Positions 25,734 to 34,541 of a DNA stretch of 64,000 nt are shown piece by piece. Every line of letters starts with the position of its first letter. The stretch's first letter is position 1. Origin of the DNA: a bacterium (GTDB lineage: Bacteria > Krumholzibacteriota > Krumholzibacteriia > JACNKJ01); contig JAAEPZ010000764.1 of assembly GCA_024231955.1 (NCBI GenBank), positions 1-64,000 on the forward strand, given 5' to 3'. A model generated the notes under the pieces. That model was given only the letters and a program-made list of their open reading frames with translations, ran no database searches and was not told the origin of the DNA. The translations under genes and the position numbers were made by a program.

Positions 25734-27020
25734 ATGGCGGAGTTCGATGAGCTGAACTGCATCGCGAGCGATGACGAGTTCGCCGATTACATCGAGCCGG
25801 ACGATGTCCAGGGCGACGATGAGGGTGACGAGGAGGATATTGATTGGGATGCCGCCTTTTCCGATCAGGATGAGAGCAATCAGAAGATAGCCGAAGATGC
25901 CGAGGCCGAGCGCGTCAAAGAGCGCGAAGATAAGATGGCTGCCATCAATGCGCGCAAGGAGGCCCGGAAGGCTGCCCAGGAGAGCGCGCAGGAGGGTCAG
26001 ACGCCGGCCGGCGACCTTGATGAGATGGAGGATTACGATCCTCTCAAGGATGTACCCGAGGAATACTACACCACCCGCAAGGGACGCAACGCGCGGATCA
26101 TCCCCTATGATTTCCGGCGCCCGATTCAGCTGTCCAAGGGGTTCTTCCGGAATCTGAACATAGTAGGCGAAACCTACGCCAAGTTGCTGACTCTGACTCT
26201 GAGCAATTACCTCCGTGTCCCCGCCACCGTCACTTCCAATGGCGTGCGCCAGGTGCTCTTCGAGGAGTACACGAGCACGATCGCCAACCCCTCCTGCATC
26301 AACATTCTGGACATGATGCCGATCAAGATTCCGGGCATGCTGGATGTCGATCTGGCGCTCGTCTTCTCGATGATCGAGAAATTGCTGGGCAGTCATACGG
26401 TTGAGAATACGGTCCGGCGCGAATTCACGACGATAGAGACCCGGATCACCAGGAAGATCATCAACCGTATGCTATCCGATCTCCGCGAGAGCATGTTGCG
26501 TCTTCTGGAGGTCAATGTCAGCCTCACCAGTATCGAGCATAACCCGGATTTCACATACATCATGAACGCCAACGATCCCTGCATCATCATGAGTTTCGAG
26601 ATAGAGCTGAATGATTTCAAGGGGCAGATGAGTGTCTGCATTTCGCTGGCGGCTCTGGATGCGGAGATCGGCAATGAGGGTATTTCGGGTTACCGCGATG
26701 TGCGCTCCGATCTGGATCGTGAACGCGATGGTCAGAATGTGGGCACAGTGCTGGACAGCACCAAGGTCGATCTCGTCGCCGAGATCGCCAAAGTGGAGAT
26801 GGCCTATTCCGATTTGCTGGATCTGTCCGTGGGCAGCATCATCAATCTGCGCAAACAGATGCATGAGCCATTGACTATACGGATGGAGGATTGCGCCGTT
26901 TTCGAGGGGAAGATGGGACGAAGCAACCGCAAGACGGCATTCAAGGTTTCCAAAATACTGTGGCCGAATCAGGAGCCGCTGGCCGGTATCCTGGAGAATT
27001 ATACAAGTGAAGGGGCATGA
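25734..27020 (+). CDS. fliM: flagellar switch protein FliM with an acidic N-terminal extension
   Basis: FliM is the C-ring protein that binds phosphorylated CheY and sets rotation direction. The core begins near residue 115 (PIQLSKGFFRNLNIVGETYA) and includes NYLRVPATVTSNGV, INILDMMPIKIPGMLDVDL and the C-terminal SPOA domain (VDLVAEIAKVEMAYSDLLDL). The first 115 residues are unusual. They are very acidic, then rich in charged helix, and lack the LSQxEIDALL CheY-binding box. At 428 residues it is about 90 longer than typical FliM. The start is well placed 12 bases after fliL. Confidence 0.93.
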   Translation: MAEFDELNCIASDDEFADYIEPDDVQGDDEGDEEDIDWDAAFSDQDESNQKIAEDAEAERVKEREDKMAAINARKEARKAAQESAQEGQTPAGDLDEMEDYDPLKDVPEEYYTTRKGRNARIIPYDFRRPIQLSKGFFRNLNIVGETYAKLLTLTLSNYLRVPATVTSNGVRQVLFEEYTSTIANPSCINILDMMPIKIPGMLDVDLALVFSMIEKLLGSHTVENTVRREFTTIETRITRKIINRMLSDLRESMLRLLEVNVSLTSIEHNPDFTYIMNANDPCIIMSFEIELNDFKGQMSVCISLAALDAEIGNEGISGYRDVRSDLDRERDGQNVGTVLDSTKVDLVAEIAKVEMAYSDLLDLSVGSIINLRKQMHEPLTIRMEDCAVFEGKMGRSNRKTAFKVSKILWPNQEPLAGILENYTSEGA

Positions 27021-27022
27021 GA

Positions 27023-27445
27023 ATGAGTGATGAACCTAAAGTGAACGGTGAAAACCCGGAGGTCCCCGCTGACGGATCGGTGGCGGTGGACAACAATGAC
27101 GCCAATCCGGATTATCCCGAGTTTCCCGAGGGGATGGAGGAGAAGCCCTCGGCGGGCAGCTCCATGGCGGCCGGCGATGACAATGTGGGCGGCATGGAGT
27201 TGCTGCGCGATGTGAAACTGGATGTTTCCGTCGAACTGGGACGCACGCACCTGAATATCGGCGAGATCATGGATCTGGGTGTCGGATCGGTTGTGGAGCT
27301 CGAGAAAATGGCTGGCGAACCAGTGGATATCCGGGTCAACGGTGTCCTGATGGCCTCCGGCGAAGTAATCGTGTTGGACGATGTGTTCGGCGTTCGCATC
27401 ACCCGTTTGCGGAGCAGGGTCGATCGCCTGCAGACATTCAGTTAG
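27023..27445 (+). CDS. fliN: flagellar switch protein FliN
   Basis: FliN forms the lower C ring. The 140-residue protein has an acidic disordered N-terminus. The SPOA domain reads LDVSVELGRTHLNIGEIMDL, GSVVELEKMAGEPVDIRVNG and GEVIVLDDVFGVRIT, all typical of FliN. ATG 27023 lies seven bases after AGGGG; ATG 27017 inside the fliM stop is too close to that site. fliO follows. Confidence 0.95.
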   Translation: MSDEPKVNGENPEVPADGSVAVDNNDANPDYPEFPEGMEEKPSAGSSMAAGDDNVGGMELLRDVKLDVSVELGRTHLNIGEIMDLGVGSVVELEKMAGEPVDIRVNGVLMASGEVIVLDDVFGVRITRLRSRVDRLQTFS

Positions 27446-27453
27446 GGGGAGCC

Positions 27454-27981
27454 GTGAATAAGTGGAAGATTCTGATTCATCCCTTGGCCATAACCGGATT
27501 CTCTCTCGGTCTACTCGGCCTGATGTCGTTGGCGCCCGCCGGCGAGGTCGGTGGAGGTGAGGGCGTTCCGGGGGTACCCATGGTTCGTCTGGCCTTGGCG
27601 CTGATCGCCATCGTATCGCTGGCGATCGGGGTCGTTCCCACCTTGAAGAGGCTGCCGGCCGCAGGGAGCAGGAGACGCAATCGGATGACCTGCATCGAGC
27701 AGTTGAACCTGGGCGCCAAGCACCGGATTGCATTGGTCTCCGTGGATGATCGTGAGATCCTGCTGGGATTGCAGAGCGACGGACTGGTGCTCCTGAAGGA
27801 TATCGGTCGACGTGAAGAGAGTCTACCGCACGTAGTCGGGGAGAATAAGGAGCAGGAGGAGCGGCAGGAAAACGATGAATATCTGGACGCCGTGAGCCGC
27901 CGCAGCTTTCAGCAACTACTGACCGCACGGCGAAACGAAAGCCTTGAGGACAATCTTGCCCACGTGAAGACCGCCAGATAA
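27454..27981 (+). CDS. fliO: flagellar export protein FliO
   Basis: FliO helps assemble the FliP export gate. The 175-residue protein has two hydrophobic segments (about 10-30 and 43-63), then a small beta domain with CIEQLNLGAKHRIALVSVDD and ILLGLQSDGLVLLKDI. That matches the FliO pattern of 'l..l.lG....l.lv.v....ll.Gv....v..L'. A charged helical tail follows. The start is GTG after AGGGGGA. It is the last gene before an intrinsic terminator. Confidence 0.83.
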   Translation: MNKWKILIHPLAITGFSLGLLGLMSLAPAGEVGGGEGVPGVPMVRLALALIAIVSLAIGVVPTLKRLPAAGSRRRNRMTCIEQLNLGAKHRIALVSVDDREILLGLQSDGLVLLKDIGRREESLPHVVGENKEQEERQENDEYLDAVSRRSFQQLLTARRNESLEDNLAHVKTAR

Positions 27982-28001
27982 CCTGACAGATAATTGACCA
28001 G

Positions 28002-28034
28002 CCCCGGTGGAGCACTGACCTTCACCGGGGTTTT
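28002..28034 (+). terminator. terminator between fliO and fliP
   Basis: CCCCGGTG (28002-28009) pairs perfectly with CACCGGGG (28023-28030) around a 13-base loop and is followed by TTTT. It splits the long flagellar operon, so fliP to fliR needs its own promoter. Confidence 0.82.
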
Positions 28035-28081
28035 CATATTCCCCGCCAATCTCTCCCGGATTCTTCTCAATCTTTTAAACC

Positions 28082-28125
28082 CCGGATATTATTAGCGTTA
28101 CACCGCTTCGTCCACGGTTATCCGG
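28082..28125. promoter_or_regulatory. spaced inverted repeat upstream of the fliP promoter
   Basis: CCGGATA (28082-28088) and TATCCGG (28119-28125) are perfect inverted copies with a 30-base spacer. Their centre is about 71 bases upstream of the predicted fliP transcription start. This might be an activator-binding site for a sigma-54 activator. Confidence 0.3.
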
Positions 28126-28148
28126 AGCCCGAGTAAGCAGGCTGTCGG

Positions 28149-28164
28149 CGGCATGAGCCTTGAT
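28149..28164 (+). promoter_or_regulatory. sigma-54-like -24/-12 element before fliP
   Basis: CGGCATG-AGCC-TTGAT fits TGGCAYR-N4-TTGCW except for the first T and the -12 C, with the correct 12-base GG-to-G distance. It shares GGCATG with elements before fliA and the TPR-led operon. Predicted start is about 28175, just before the fliP ribosome site. Confidence 0.4.
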
Positions 28165-28198
28165 ATAGGGGGGTGACACCCTATTCCGGGAGGACGGA

Positions 28199-28951
28199 TT
28201 GAGTTATCTCAGGCCACTGTTTTTCACTCTGCTGATCCTGGTGCTCTGGGCACCTGCTGCGGATGCCATCAGCCTGCCCCAGTTCTCGATGAGCATGGGC
28301 GGCGAGGATGTGGCCGAACCCGAGGGCCTGAGTTCCGCGTTGAAGATCATGCTGGGATTGACAGTCCTCTCGCTGGCGCCTTCGATTTTGATCCTGATGA
28401 CCAGCTTCACCAGAATCGTGGTCGTTATGGGCTTCCTGCGGCAGGCGATGGGGACGCAGCAGATGCCGCCGAATCAACTGATCATCGGGTTGTCCCTGTT
28501 CCTGACCGTCGCCGTCATGTCCCCCGTGATGCAGCAGATAAACACCAACTCGCTGCAACCGTTTCTCAATCAGGAGATCCCCGAGAACGTGGCGCTTGAG
28601 CGGGGGGTCGCCCCCCTCAAGGCCTTCATGATGAAGCATACCAAGGACAAGGATCTTGAGCTGTTTCTGAACCTGAACGAGGTGGACCTGCCGGAGACGC
28701 GGATGGAGACTCCTCTGCTGACCGTTGTGCCCGCCTTCATCATCAGCGAACTCAAATGCGCGTTTCAGATCGGTTTCGTGCTCTTCGTACCCTTCCTGGT
28801 CATCGACATGGTCGTGGCCTCGATACTGATGAGCATGGGCATGATGATGTTGCCGCCGGTCATGATCTCGCTGCCTTTCAAGATCCTGTTATTCGTGCTG
28901 GTCGACGGTTGGAACCTGATCGTCAACAGCCTGATGACCTCATTCCAGTAG
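28199..28951 (+). CDS. fliP: flagellar type III export gate protein FliP
   Basis: FliP forms most of the export gate in the MS ring. The 250-residue protein has a cleavable signal peptide (residues 1-22), then LGLTVLSLAPSILILMTSFTRIVVVMGFLRQAMG in separate helices. The family signature VVPAFIISELKCAFQIGF and FLVIDMVVASILMSMGMMMLPP are present. The start is TTG 28199 after GGGAGGA. It is the first gene after a terminator. Confidence 0.95.
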   Translation: MSYLRPLFFTLLILVLWAPAADAISLPQFSMSMGGEDVAEPEGLSSALKIMLGLTVLSLAPSILILMTSFTRIVVVMGFLRQAMGTQQMPPNQLIIGLSLFLTVAVMSPVMQQINTNSLQPFLNQEIPENVALERGVAPLKAFMMKHTKDKDLELFLNLNEVDLPETRMETPLLTVVPAFIISELKCAFQIGFVLFVPFLVIDMVVASILMSMGMMMLPPVMISLPFKILLFVLVDGWNLIVNSLMTSFQ

Positions 28952-28961
28952 GTGGATGCGG

Positions 28962-29225
28962 ATGAATGAACAGATGATTCTAGATCTCGGCCGGCAGGCG
29001 TTGACGACGACACTGTCGGTGGCCGGCCCGATGATGGCCGCAGCCCTGCTCATCGGTCTGTGTGTGAGCCTGTTTCAGGCGGTCACCCAGATCAACGAGA
29101 TGACCATGACCTTCGTGCCGAAGATGGTGGGCATCATGTTGACCGGTTTACTCGCTCTGCCGTGGATGCTGCAGATCATGTTGAATTTCACGCGCGGTAT
29201 TTTTGACCTCATAGCGAACATGTAG
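28962..29225 (+). CDS. fliQ: flagellar export gate protein FliQ
   Basis: FliQ is a two-helix export gate subunit. The 87-residue protein has GRQALTTTLSVAGPMMAAAL, LCVSLFQAVTQINEMTMTFV and a second helix containing MLTGLLALPWMLQIML, all typical. ATG 28962 is six bases after AGGTGG; ATG 28956 lies too close to that site. Confidence 0.95.
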   Translation: MNEQMILDLGRQALTTTLSVAGPMMAAALLIGLCVSLFQAVTQINEMTMTFVPKMVGIMLTGLLALPWMLQIMLNFTRGIFDLIANM

Positions 29226-29240
29226 GGGGGGAGAGAACAA

Positions 29241-30017
29241 GTGGAATGGGCCTACCCGGATGATACGAGCATCATGCTCTTCATGCTGCTGCTGGCGCGA
29301 ACGGCAAGTTTCTTCGCCGTATTTCCCGCATTTGGCGGCGGCACGGTGCCGCGTCGGATCAAGGGTGCGGTGGCTGGCGTGATGTGCATTCTGCTGTACA
29401 GCATCGTTCCGCCCCTGGCCCAGATGCCGCCCGATCTCGGTTCCGCCCTTTTGCTGCTGGGTCGCGAGGTTCTCATCGGGTTGCTGCTCGGTTCGATCAT
29501 CCACTTCGTTTTCATGGCCGCGCAATTTGCGGGGCAGACCATCGGTGTCCAGATGGGGCTCTCCGCCGCCAGCCTTTTTGATCCGTCGACCAAAGAGCAG
29601 GTGGCCGTATCCGGTCGCTTCTACTACCTGATGGCCATCATGCTTTTTCTCGGCCTGGATCTGCACCACGAATTCATCGCCGGTCTGGGACGCTCCTTCA
29701 CTCTGGTGCCGCCCGGCTCCGCCTCGCTGCCGGTCGCAGGGGTCGGGCAGTGGGTTGCGCTGAGCGGCAAGGTGCTGACGCTGGGGGTACGGTTGAGCAT
29801 GCCCGTGATCGGTGCGCTGCTGGCCGTCGATACGGCTCTGGGCTTCCTGGCCCGCATAGTGCCGCAGATGAACATTTTCCTGGTCGGCTTTCCGGTGAAG
29901 ATCACCGTGGGGCTGGCCGTGATGCTCCTGGGGATAGGTTCGGCAGGTCGCCTGTTGAGCGATTCCCTGGGATCCCTGCTTACGGATTTTTATTCAGTCA
30001 TGAGTTGGATACGCTGA
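29241..30017 (+). CDS. fliR: flagellar export gate protein FliR
   Basis: FliR caps the spiral of export gate subunits. The 258-residue membrane protein has several hydrophobic helices and the family motifs RTASFFAVFPAFGGGTVPRR, GREVLIGLLLGS, AGQTIGVQMGLSAASLFDP and LARIVPQMNIFLVGFPVKI. The start is GTG 29241 after GGGGGGAGAG. It follows fliQ by 15 bases; flhB begins two bases after its stop. Confidence 0.95.
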   Translation: MEWAYPDDTSIMLFMLLLARTASFFAVFPAFGGGTVPRRIKGAVAGVMCILLYSIVPPLAQMPPDLGSALLLLGREVLIGLLLGSIIHFVFMAAQFAGQTIGVQMGLSAASLFDPSTKEQVAVSGRFYYLMAIMLFLGLDLHHEFIAGLGRSFTLVPPGSASLPVAGVGQWVALSGKVLTLGVRLSMPVIGALLAVDTALGFLARIVPQMNIFLVGFPVKITVGLAVMLLGIGSAGRLLSDSLGSLLTDFYSVMSWIR

Positions 30018-30018
30018 T

Positions 30019-31095
30019 ATGGCCGAAAACGGTGGACAGGAGAAAACAGAACTGGCAACTCCACGAAAGCGGAGAAATGCCAGGAATAAAGGGCAGGTGG
30101 CGCGGAGCCAGGAGCTCAGCAGTTTCCTGCTGCTCATGGCCGGCCTCCTGGCCATGATCTCCCTATCCCCTTCCCTTGGCGGCAATCTGGCTCAATTGAT
30201 GACCGACAGCTTCAGGTCCGCCTTCAACATCGACCTCAATACCGAGAGTCTGTTCCAACTCGGCAAGTTCTGGGTCAGGGGCGGGATGACAATGATCATG
30301 CCGCTCTGGGCCGTGTTGCTGGTCGTGGCGGTCGGCGGTTCGGTGATGCAGGTAGGATTCAACCTCAACGGGGATCTGCTGACGCCCAAGCCCGAACGGA
30401 TCAATCCGCTCAGCGGTTTCAAACGGATATTCAGCAAGCGTACGTTCTTCGAAATGATCAAGAGCATCGTCAAGATGACGTTGTTGCTGACGATCGCCTG
30501 GAAGACCCTGGAGGGGGAGCAGGACAAGATCGTCGGCCTAGCCGAACTGGATTTGGTGCCCGCGCTCGCGGTGCTGGGCAAGGTGATCGGCAAGATGGCC
30601 GGACGCATAATGATCCTGTTGGTGATCCTGGCGATCTCCGACTATGCCTACCAGCGCTGGCATCACGAGCAGGACATCATGATGACCAAGCAGGAGCTGA
30701 AAGAGGAGTACAAGGAGACCGAGGGCGACCCCATGCTCAAATCGCGCGTGCGGGCGCTGCAACGGGAGATTGCGATGAGGCGGATGATGGAGGATGTGAA
30801 GGAGGCCGATGTCGTCGTGACGAACCCGACTCACTATGCAGTCGCCTTGAAGTATGAAGAGGGGATGCGGGCGCCGACGGTCATGGCCAAGGGTAAGGAC
30901 AAGGTCGCGCAGAAGATCAAGGAGACCGCTCGGGAGAACAAGATTCCGGTGGTCGAGAACAAGCCGCTGGCGCGGGCGATCTTCGCCAAGTGCAAGGTTG
31001 GCGATTCCATACCGCTGGAGTTGTTCGAGGCCGTGGCCGAGCTGCTGGCCGTGGTGTTCAGAGCGCGTGCGCAAGCCGCCGGGATGGGGGTGTAA
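30019..31095 (+). CDS. flhB: flagellar export switch protein FlhB
   Basis: FlhB sets substrate specificity of the export apparatus. The 358-residue protein starts GQEKTELATPRKRRNARNKG, the conserved cytosolic leader, followed by four membrane helices. The cytosolic domain has the self-cleavage site Asn269-Pro270 within TNPTHYAVALKY, the same position as in Escherichia coli. This indicates normal switching from hook to filament export. Confidence 0.97.
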   Translation: MAENGGQEKTELATPRKRRNARNKGQVARSQELSSFLLLMAGLLAMISLSPSLGGNLAQLMTDSFRSAFNIDLNTESLFQLGKFWVRGGMTMIMPLWAVLLVVAVGGSVMQVGFNLNGDLLTPKPERINPLSGFKRIFSKRTFFEMIKSIVKMTLLLTIAWKTLEGEQDKIVGLAELDLVPALAVLGKVIGKMAGRIMILLVILAISDYAYQRWHHEQDIMMTKQELKEEYKETEGDPMLKSRVRALQREIAMRRMMEDVKEADVVVTNPTHYAVALKYEEGMRAPTVMAKGKDKVAQKIKETARENKIPVVENKPLARAIFAKCKVGDSIPLELFEAVAELLAVVFRARAQAAGMGV

Positions 31096-31098
31096 CGG

Positions 31099-33171
31099 AT
31101 GAATGAGGTGCAAAAGGCCAGAAGACTGAACGGCCTCATGCTGAGCAACGCCAGTATCTTCATCGGAATCGGCCTGATCGGCATCCTCGCCATCATGGTG
31201 CTGTTGCTGCCTGCGGGTCTCCTCGATCTGTTGCTGGCCTTCAACATCACGTTTGCGCTGATCATTCTGATGGTCACCTTCTATACCAAGGACCCGATGG
31301 GCTTCTCGGTATTCCCGACCATGCTGCTTTTCCTGACGCTGTTCAGGCTCTCGCTGAACGTGGCCTCGACGAGACTGATTCTCCTCAACGGTTATGCGGG
31401 CAAGGTCATCGAGTCGTTCGGCTCCTTCGTGGTCGGCGGGAATCCGGTCGTCGGTATGGTCGTGTTCCTCATCCTGGTGATCATTCAGTTCATCGTCATC
31501 ACCAAGGGTGCGGGCCGTGTGGCCGAGGTCGCCGCGCGCTTCACGCTGGACGCCATGCCGGGCAAGCAGATGGCGATCGATGCCGACCTGAACGCAGGGC
31601 TGATCAATGATGTGGAGGCGCGCGAGCGGCGCCAGCGGATCGGTGAGGAGGCCGACTTCTTCGGTGCCATGGACGGCGCCAGCAAGTTTGTCCGCGGCGA
31701 CGCCATTGCGGGGATCATCATCACGGTGATCAACATTCTCGGCGGCCTGATCATCGGAGTGGTGCAGAGCGGCATGAGCTTCGGCGAAGCGCTGCAGACC
31801 TACACCTTGCTGACCGTCGGCGACGGCCTGGTCAGTCAGATCCCCGCGTTGATCGTATCCGTCAGCAGCGGTGTAATCGTTACGCGGGGCAAGAGCGAAA
31901 ACGAACTGGGCGAGGATTTCGTCATGCAGATCTTCAGCAGCGCCAAAGCGCTCTGGATTGCCGCGGGTGCGCTGCTGTGTCTCGGTTTCGTGCCGGGATT
32001 GCCCCATATGCCCTTCCTGACCCTGGGCGCCGTTACGGGTGTGGTCGCATATCGTTTGCGGGACAAGGGGGAGGAGGAACCGGAGATCGATGAGGGACCG
32101 ACTGAACCGCAGGGACCGGTCGATCCGCTGGAGGACGCCAGCATCTTCCAGGTCGACCGTCTCGAACTGGAGATCGGCTACGGGTTGATTCCGATGGCCA
32201 ACCAGGCCAGAAGCGGCAACCTGATGGAGCGGGTCAGTTCGATCCGGAAGCAACTGGCCAACGAGCTGGGGCTGTACGTGAGCCCGATCCGGATTCGGGA
32301 CAATATCCATCTCAAGCCGAACGAATATTCCATCAAATTGAAAGGCGTCGAGATCGAGCGTGGAGAAATCCTGCCGGGGCATCAGCTTTGCATCACCCCC
32401 TCCGAGGAGCGCAGCGGTATTCCGGGCATCGAGACGAAAGAGCCCGCCTTCGGGCTGCCCGCGCTGTGGGTGCCGGATGCGGAACGGGACAATGCCGGTG
32501 CGCGCGGCCTGACGATGATTGAGCCGGAAGCCGTAATCAGTACGCATCTGACCGAGATCATCCGCCGTCATGCGGACGAGATCATGAGTCGAGACGATAT
32601 CAAGAGACTGGTCGACGGTGTGCGCGATATCGCGCCGGCGATTGTCGAAGAATTGATACCGGCACAGATCAAGCTGGGCTTCCTCCAGCAGGTGCTGGCC
32701 AACCTGCTCCAGGAGCGGGTGCCGATCCGCGACATGGTTACGATCCTCGAAACGATTGGGGACTTCCTCGTGCAGAGCCAGAGTGTGGATTTCATCTCGG
32801 AGAAGGTGCGCGAAGCGCTGGCGCGGACAATCGTAAATGATCTGCTGGATGAAAACGAACACCTGGCCGTGGTCACATTGGACCAACAGGTTGAGGGGCT
32901 CTTCCTGGAGGCTCTGAAACAATACGGCGAGACCGGGGGGATTTTCCTCGCCCCCGAAATAGCCGAGCGGTTCCAGGCAAAGTTGCGCGATGCCGTAGAG
33001 AAACAGACCGGTAGGGGTTACCAACCGGTGATCCTGGTGTCCAGCCCGATCAGGCTGGTGTTTAAACGATATATCGAGATGATCATTTCGGGTCTGACCG
33101 TCCTCGCATTCAGTGAGATTCCGGTCGGCACCGAGGTCAACGCTCTGGGGATGGTGAGTCTGAATGAATAA
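31099..33171 (+). CDS. flhA: flagellar export protein FlhA
   Basis: FlhA is the large nonameric export gate component that binds chaperone-substrate complexes. The 690-residue protein has eight or so membrane helices in its first half, with RFTLDAMPGKQMAIDADLNA (the FHIPEP signature) and FVRGDAIAGIIITVINILGG. The C-terminal cytosolic domain spans about 340-690. Its stop overlaps the flhF start by eight bases. Confidence 0.97.
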   Translation: MNEVQKARRLNGLMLSNASIFIGIGLIGILAIMVLLLPAGLLDLLLAFNITFALIILMVTFYTKDPMGFSVFPTMLLFLTLFRLSLNVASTRLILLNGYAGKVIESFGSFVVGGNPVVGMVVFLILVIIQFIVITKGAGRVAEVAARFTLDAMPGKQMAIDADLNAGLINDVEARERRQRIGEEADFFGAMDGASKFVRGDAIAGIIITVINILGGLIIGVVQSGMSFGEALQTYTLLTVGDGLVSQIPALIVSVSSGVIVTRGKSENELGEDFVMQIFSSAKALWIAAGALLCLGFVPGLPHMPFLTLGAVTGVVAYRLRDKGEEEPEIDEGPTEPQGPVDPLEDASIFQVDRLELEIGYGLIPMANQARSGNLMERVSSIRKQLANELGLYVSPIRIRDNIHLKPNEYSIKLKGVEIERGEILPGHQLCITPSEERSGIPGIETKEPAFGLPALWVPDAERDNAGARGLTMIEPEAVISTHLTEIIRRHADEIMSRDDIKRLVDGVRDIAPAIVEELIPAQIKLGFLQQVLANLLQERVPIRDMVTILETIGDFLVQSQSVDFISEKVREALARTIVNDLLDENEHLAVVTLDQQVEGLFLEALKQYGETGGIFLAPEIAERFQAKLRDAVEKQTGRGYQPVILVSSPIRLVFKRYIEMIISGLTVLAFSEIPVGTEVNALGMVSLNE

Positions 33172-34264
33172 GGAAACAATTATAGCGCCCGACATGCAAA
33201 CAGGCCTGCGGATGGTCAAGGCACGCTTCGGAGAGGAGGCGTTGATTCTTGACTCACGGATCAAGCGAAGCCGCCGGCGGGGTTCCCTGAAAATGGGCGA
33301 AGAGGTGGAGATCATCGTCGGCCTGGATCAGGGTCGTTCCAACCCTGAAAGCTTGCGGGCGGATGGCTCCGACAAAAACTACAACAAGCCGCGACCCCTC
33401 GCCGAAGAGATTATCCGTCTCGAGAGGATGGTCGATGAGATGGAGAGTCAGGTCGAGAGCATGGATTTCCAGGGATTCTCGCCCGAGTTGTACCCGCTGA
33501 GCGAAGAGCTCACCACGGCGGGGCTGTCGCCACACGCCCTGGCCATGATCCGCAAAGACCATGCTGAGGAGGTGCCGCCTGTCCAGCAGAGAAATCTGGA
33601 AGTAGCTCTCAAACGACTGGAGAGGCAGGTCAACTGTGTTGAGCATATGGCACTGGGAGATCTGCGCGGGTATCACGTTCTGGTGGGTGGACCGGGTGTG
33701 GGGAAGTCCACACTCGGATTGAAGCTGGCACGTGAGGCAGCCGCTGCCGGGACGAGTGTAGTGCTTGTTGCCTACCAACCCGGTCATCCTGGCGAACAAT
33801 ATCGTCTCGATCAGTGCGCTCAGGATTACGGATTCGAAGCGGCGCTGGCTCCCGATCCCGATGCACTCATGGGCGCGACCCGTTATCTCGTCGATCGCGA
33901 TCTTGTTCTGGTGGACATGCCCGCCATCGAGGATGAGCACTGGCCGCTTCTGGACGAGGTGGAGAGGATTCTCAAAGGAGATCCCCTGCTGCGGCACCTG
34001 GTGGTTCAGGCCAATGGTGGATGGACGGGGATGGAGGCAGTTGCGCGACGCTGTGATTTCCTGGCTGTGAGCAAAGCCGATCTGGGTGATCCGCTGATCC
34101 CGGCTTTGAATCTGCTCTCCGGCAATGATCGATCCCTCACCTTCCTTTCGGACGGAGGGCAGGTCGATTCGGGGCTGGAGCTGGCTTCAGCGCACCGTCT
34201 GCTGAGCGAACTCAAGAGACGATCCCTGAAGGCTGAAGCAGCCGGAGCCGGAGGCCGCGGATGA
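33164..34264 (+). CDS. flhF: FlhF-type SRP GTPase with degenerate G motifs
   Basis: FlhF marks the site and number of polar flagella. The 366-residue protein has the typical start (a leader ending in MQTGLRMVKARFGEEALILDSR in two parts), a charged linker, the N domain and the G domain. The P-loop GGPGVGKST is intact. The G2 region reads AYQPGHPGEQYRLDQ instead of TDTYR. G3 reads VDMPAIED where DTAG is expected. G4 is SKAD. A late SDGGQVDSGLELA segment keeps the FlhF-type Gly-Gln. The gene overlaps flhA and couples by ATGA to a small membrane-protein gene. Loss of DTAG suggests altered or absent GTP hydrolysis. Confidence 0.82.
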   Translation: MNKETIIAPDMQTGLRMVKARFGEEALILDSRIKRSRRRGSLKMGEEVEIIVGLDQGRSNPESLRADGSDKNYNKPRPLAEEIIRLERMVDEMESQVESMDFQGFSPELYPLSEELTTAGLSPHALAMIRKDHAEEVPPVQQRNLEVALKRLERQVNCVEHMALGDLRGYHVLVGGPGVGKSTLGLKLAREAAAAGTSVVLVAYQPGHPGEQYRLDQCAQDYGFEAALAPDPDALMGATRYLVDRDLVLVDMPAIEDEHWPLLDEVERILKGDPLLRHLVVQANGGWTGMEAVARRCDFLAVSKADLGDPLIPALNLLSGNDRSLTFLSDGGQVDSGLELASAHRLLSELKRRSLKAEAAGAGGRG

Positions 34265-34455
34265 GCGCCATGCAGCGACTCAACATTTTGGCAGCTCTGC
34301 TGATGTTCATCTACGGGACCTGGCAGGGTTGGCCCGTGATCAACTCTCTGGAGAAAGCCTTCCTGGCGTACGTGATCACCTTCGGTGCGCAGATTCTCAC
34401 CATTGTCGGGTTTCTGAGGTTGACCCACATGGGGGGAGCGAAGAATGCCGAGTAG
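34261..34455 (+). CDS. 64-residue two-helix membrane protein in the flhG position
   Basis: The protein has two hydrophobic helices (about residues 7-27 and 33-54) joined by a short turn, and a short charged tail. It starts on the ATGA overlap with flhF, six bases after GGAGG, so it should be translated. No family is recognised. In many bacteria flhG, encoding a MinD-like ATPase, lies between flhF and fliA. Here that gene is missing and this small protein occupies the gap. It could anchor or regulate FlhF, but this is inference. Confidence 0.6.
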   Translation: MSAMQRLNILAALLMFIYGTWQGWPVINSLEKAFLAYVITFGAQILTIVGFLRLTHMGGAKNAE

Positions 34456-34485
34456 AATGGGTTGATGAAGCGGGGCTTCGCTCGC

Positions 34486-34501
34486 AAACGACCAGTCGTT
34501 T
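34486..34501. promoter_or_regulatory. 16-base dyad upstream of the fliA promoter
   Basis: AAACGAC-CA-GTCGTTT is a perfect inverted repeat centred about 75 bases before the predicted fliA transcription start. This is a plausible position for an activator site of a sigma-54 promoter. Confidence 0.45.
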
Positions 34502-34541
34502 CGTTGCGGAGAAAGTGTGCTGCTGGTCTGCTGTTTTCTAG

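Noticed and set aside
30538..33315. A 925-residue open frame on the minus strand opposite flhB/flhA, and similar long minus-strand frames opposite fliD, fliF, fliG and secA
   Set aside because: They mirror the third-position codon bias of GC-rich genes on the other strand, have no ribosome sites and encode no recognisable domains.
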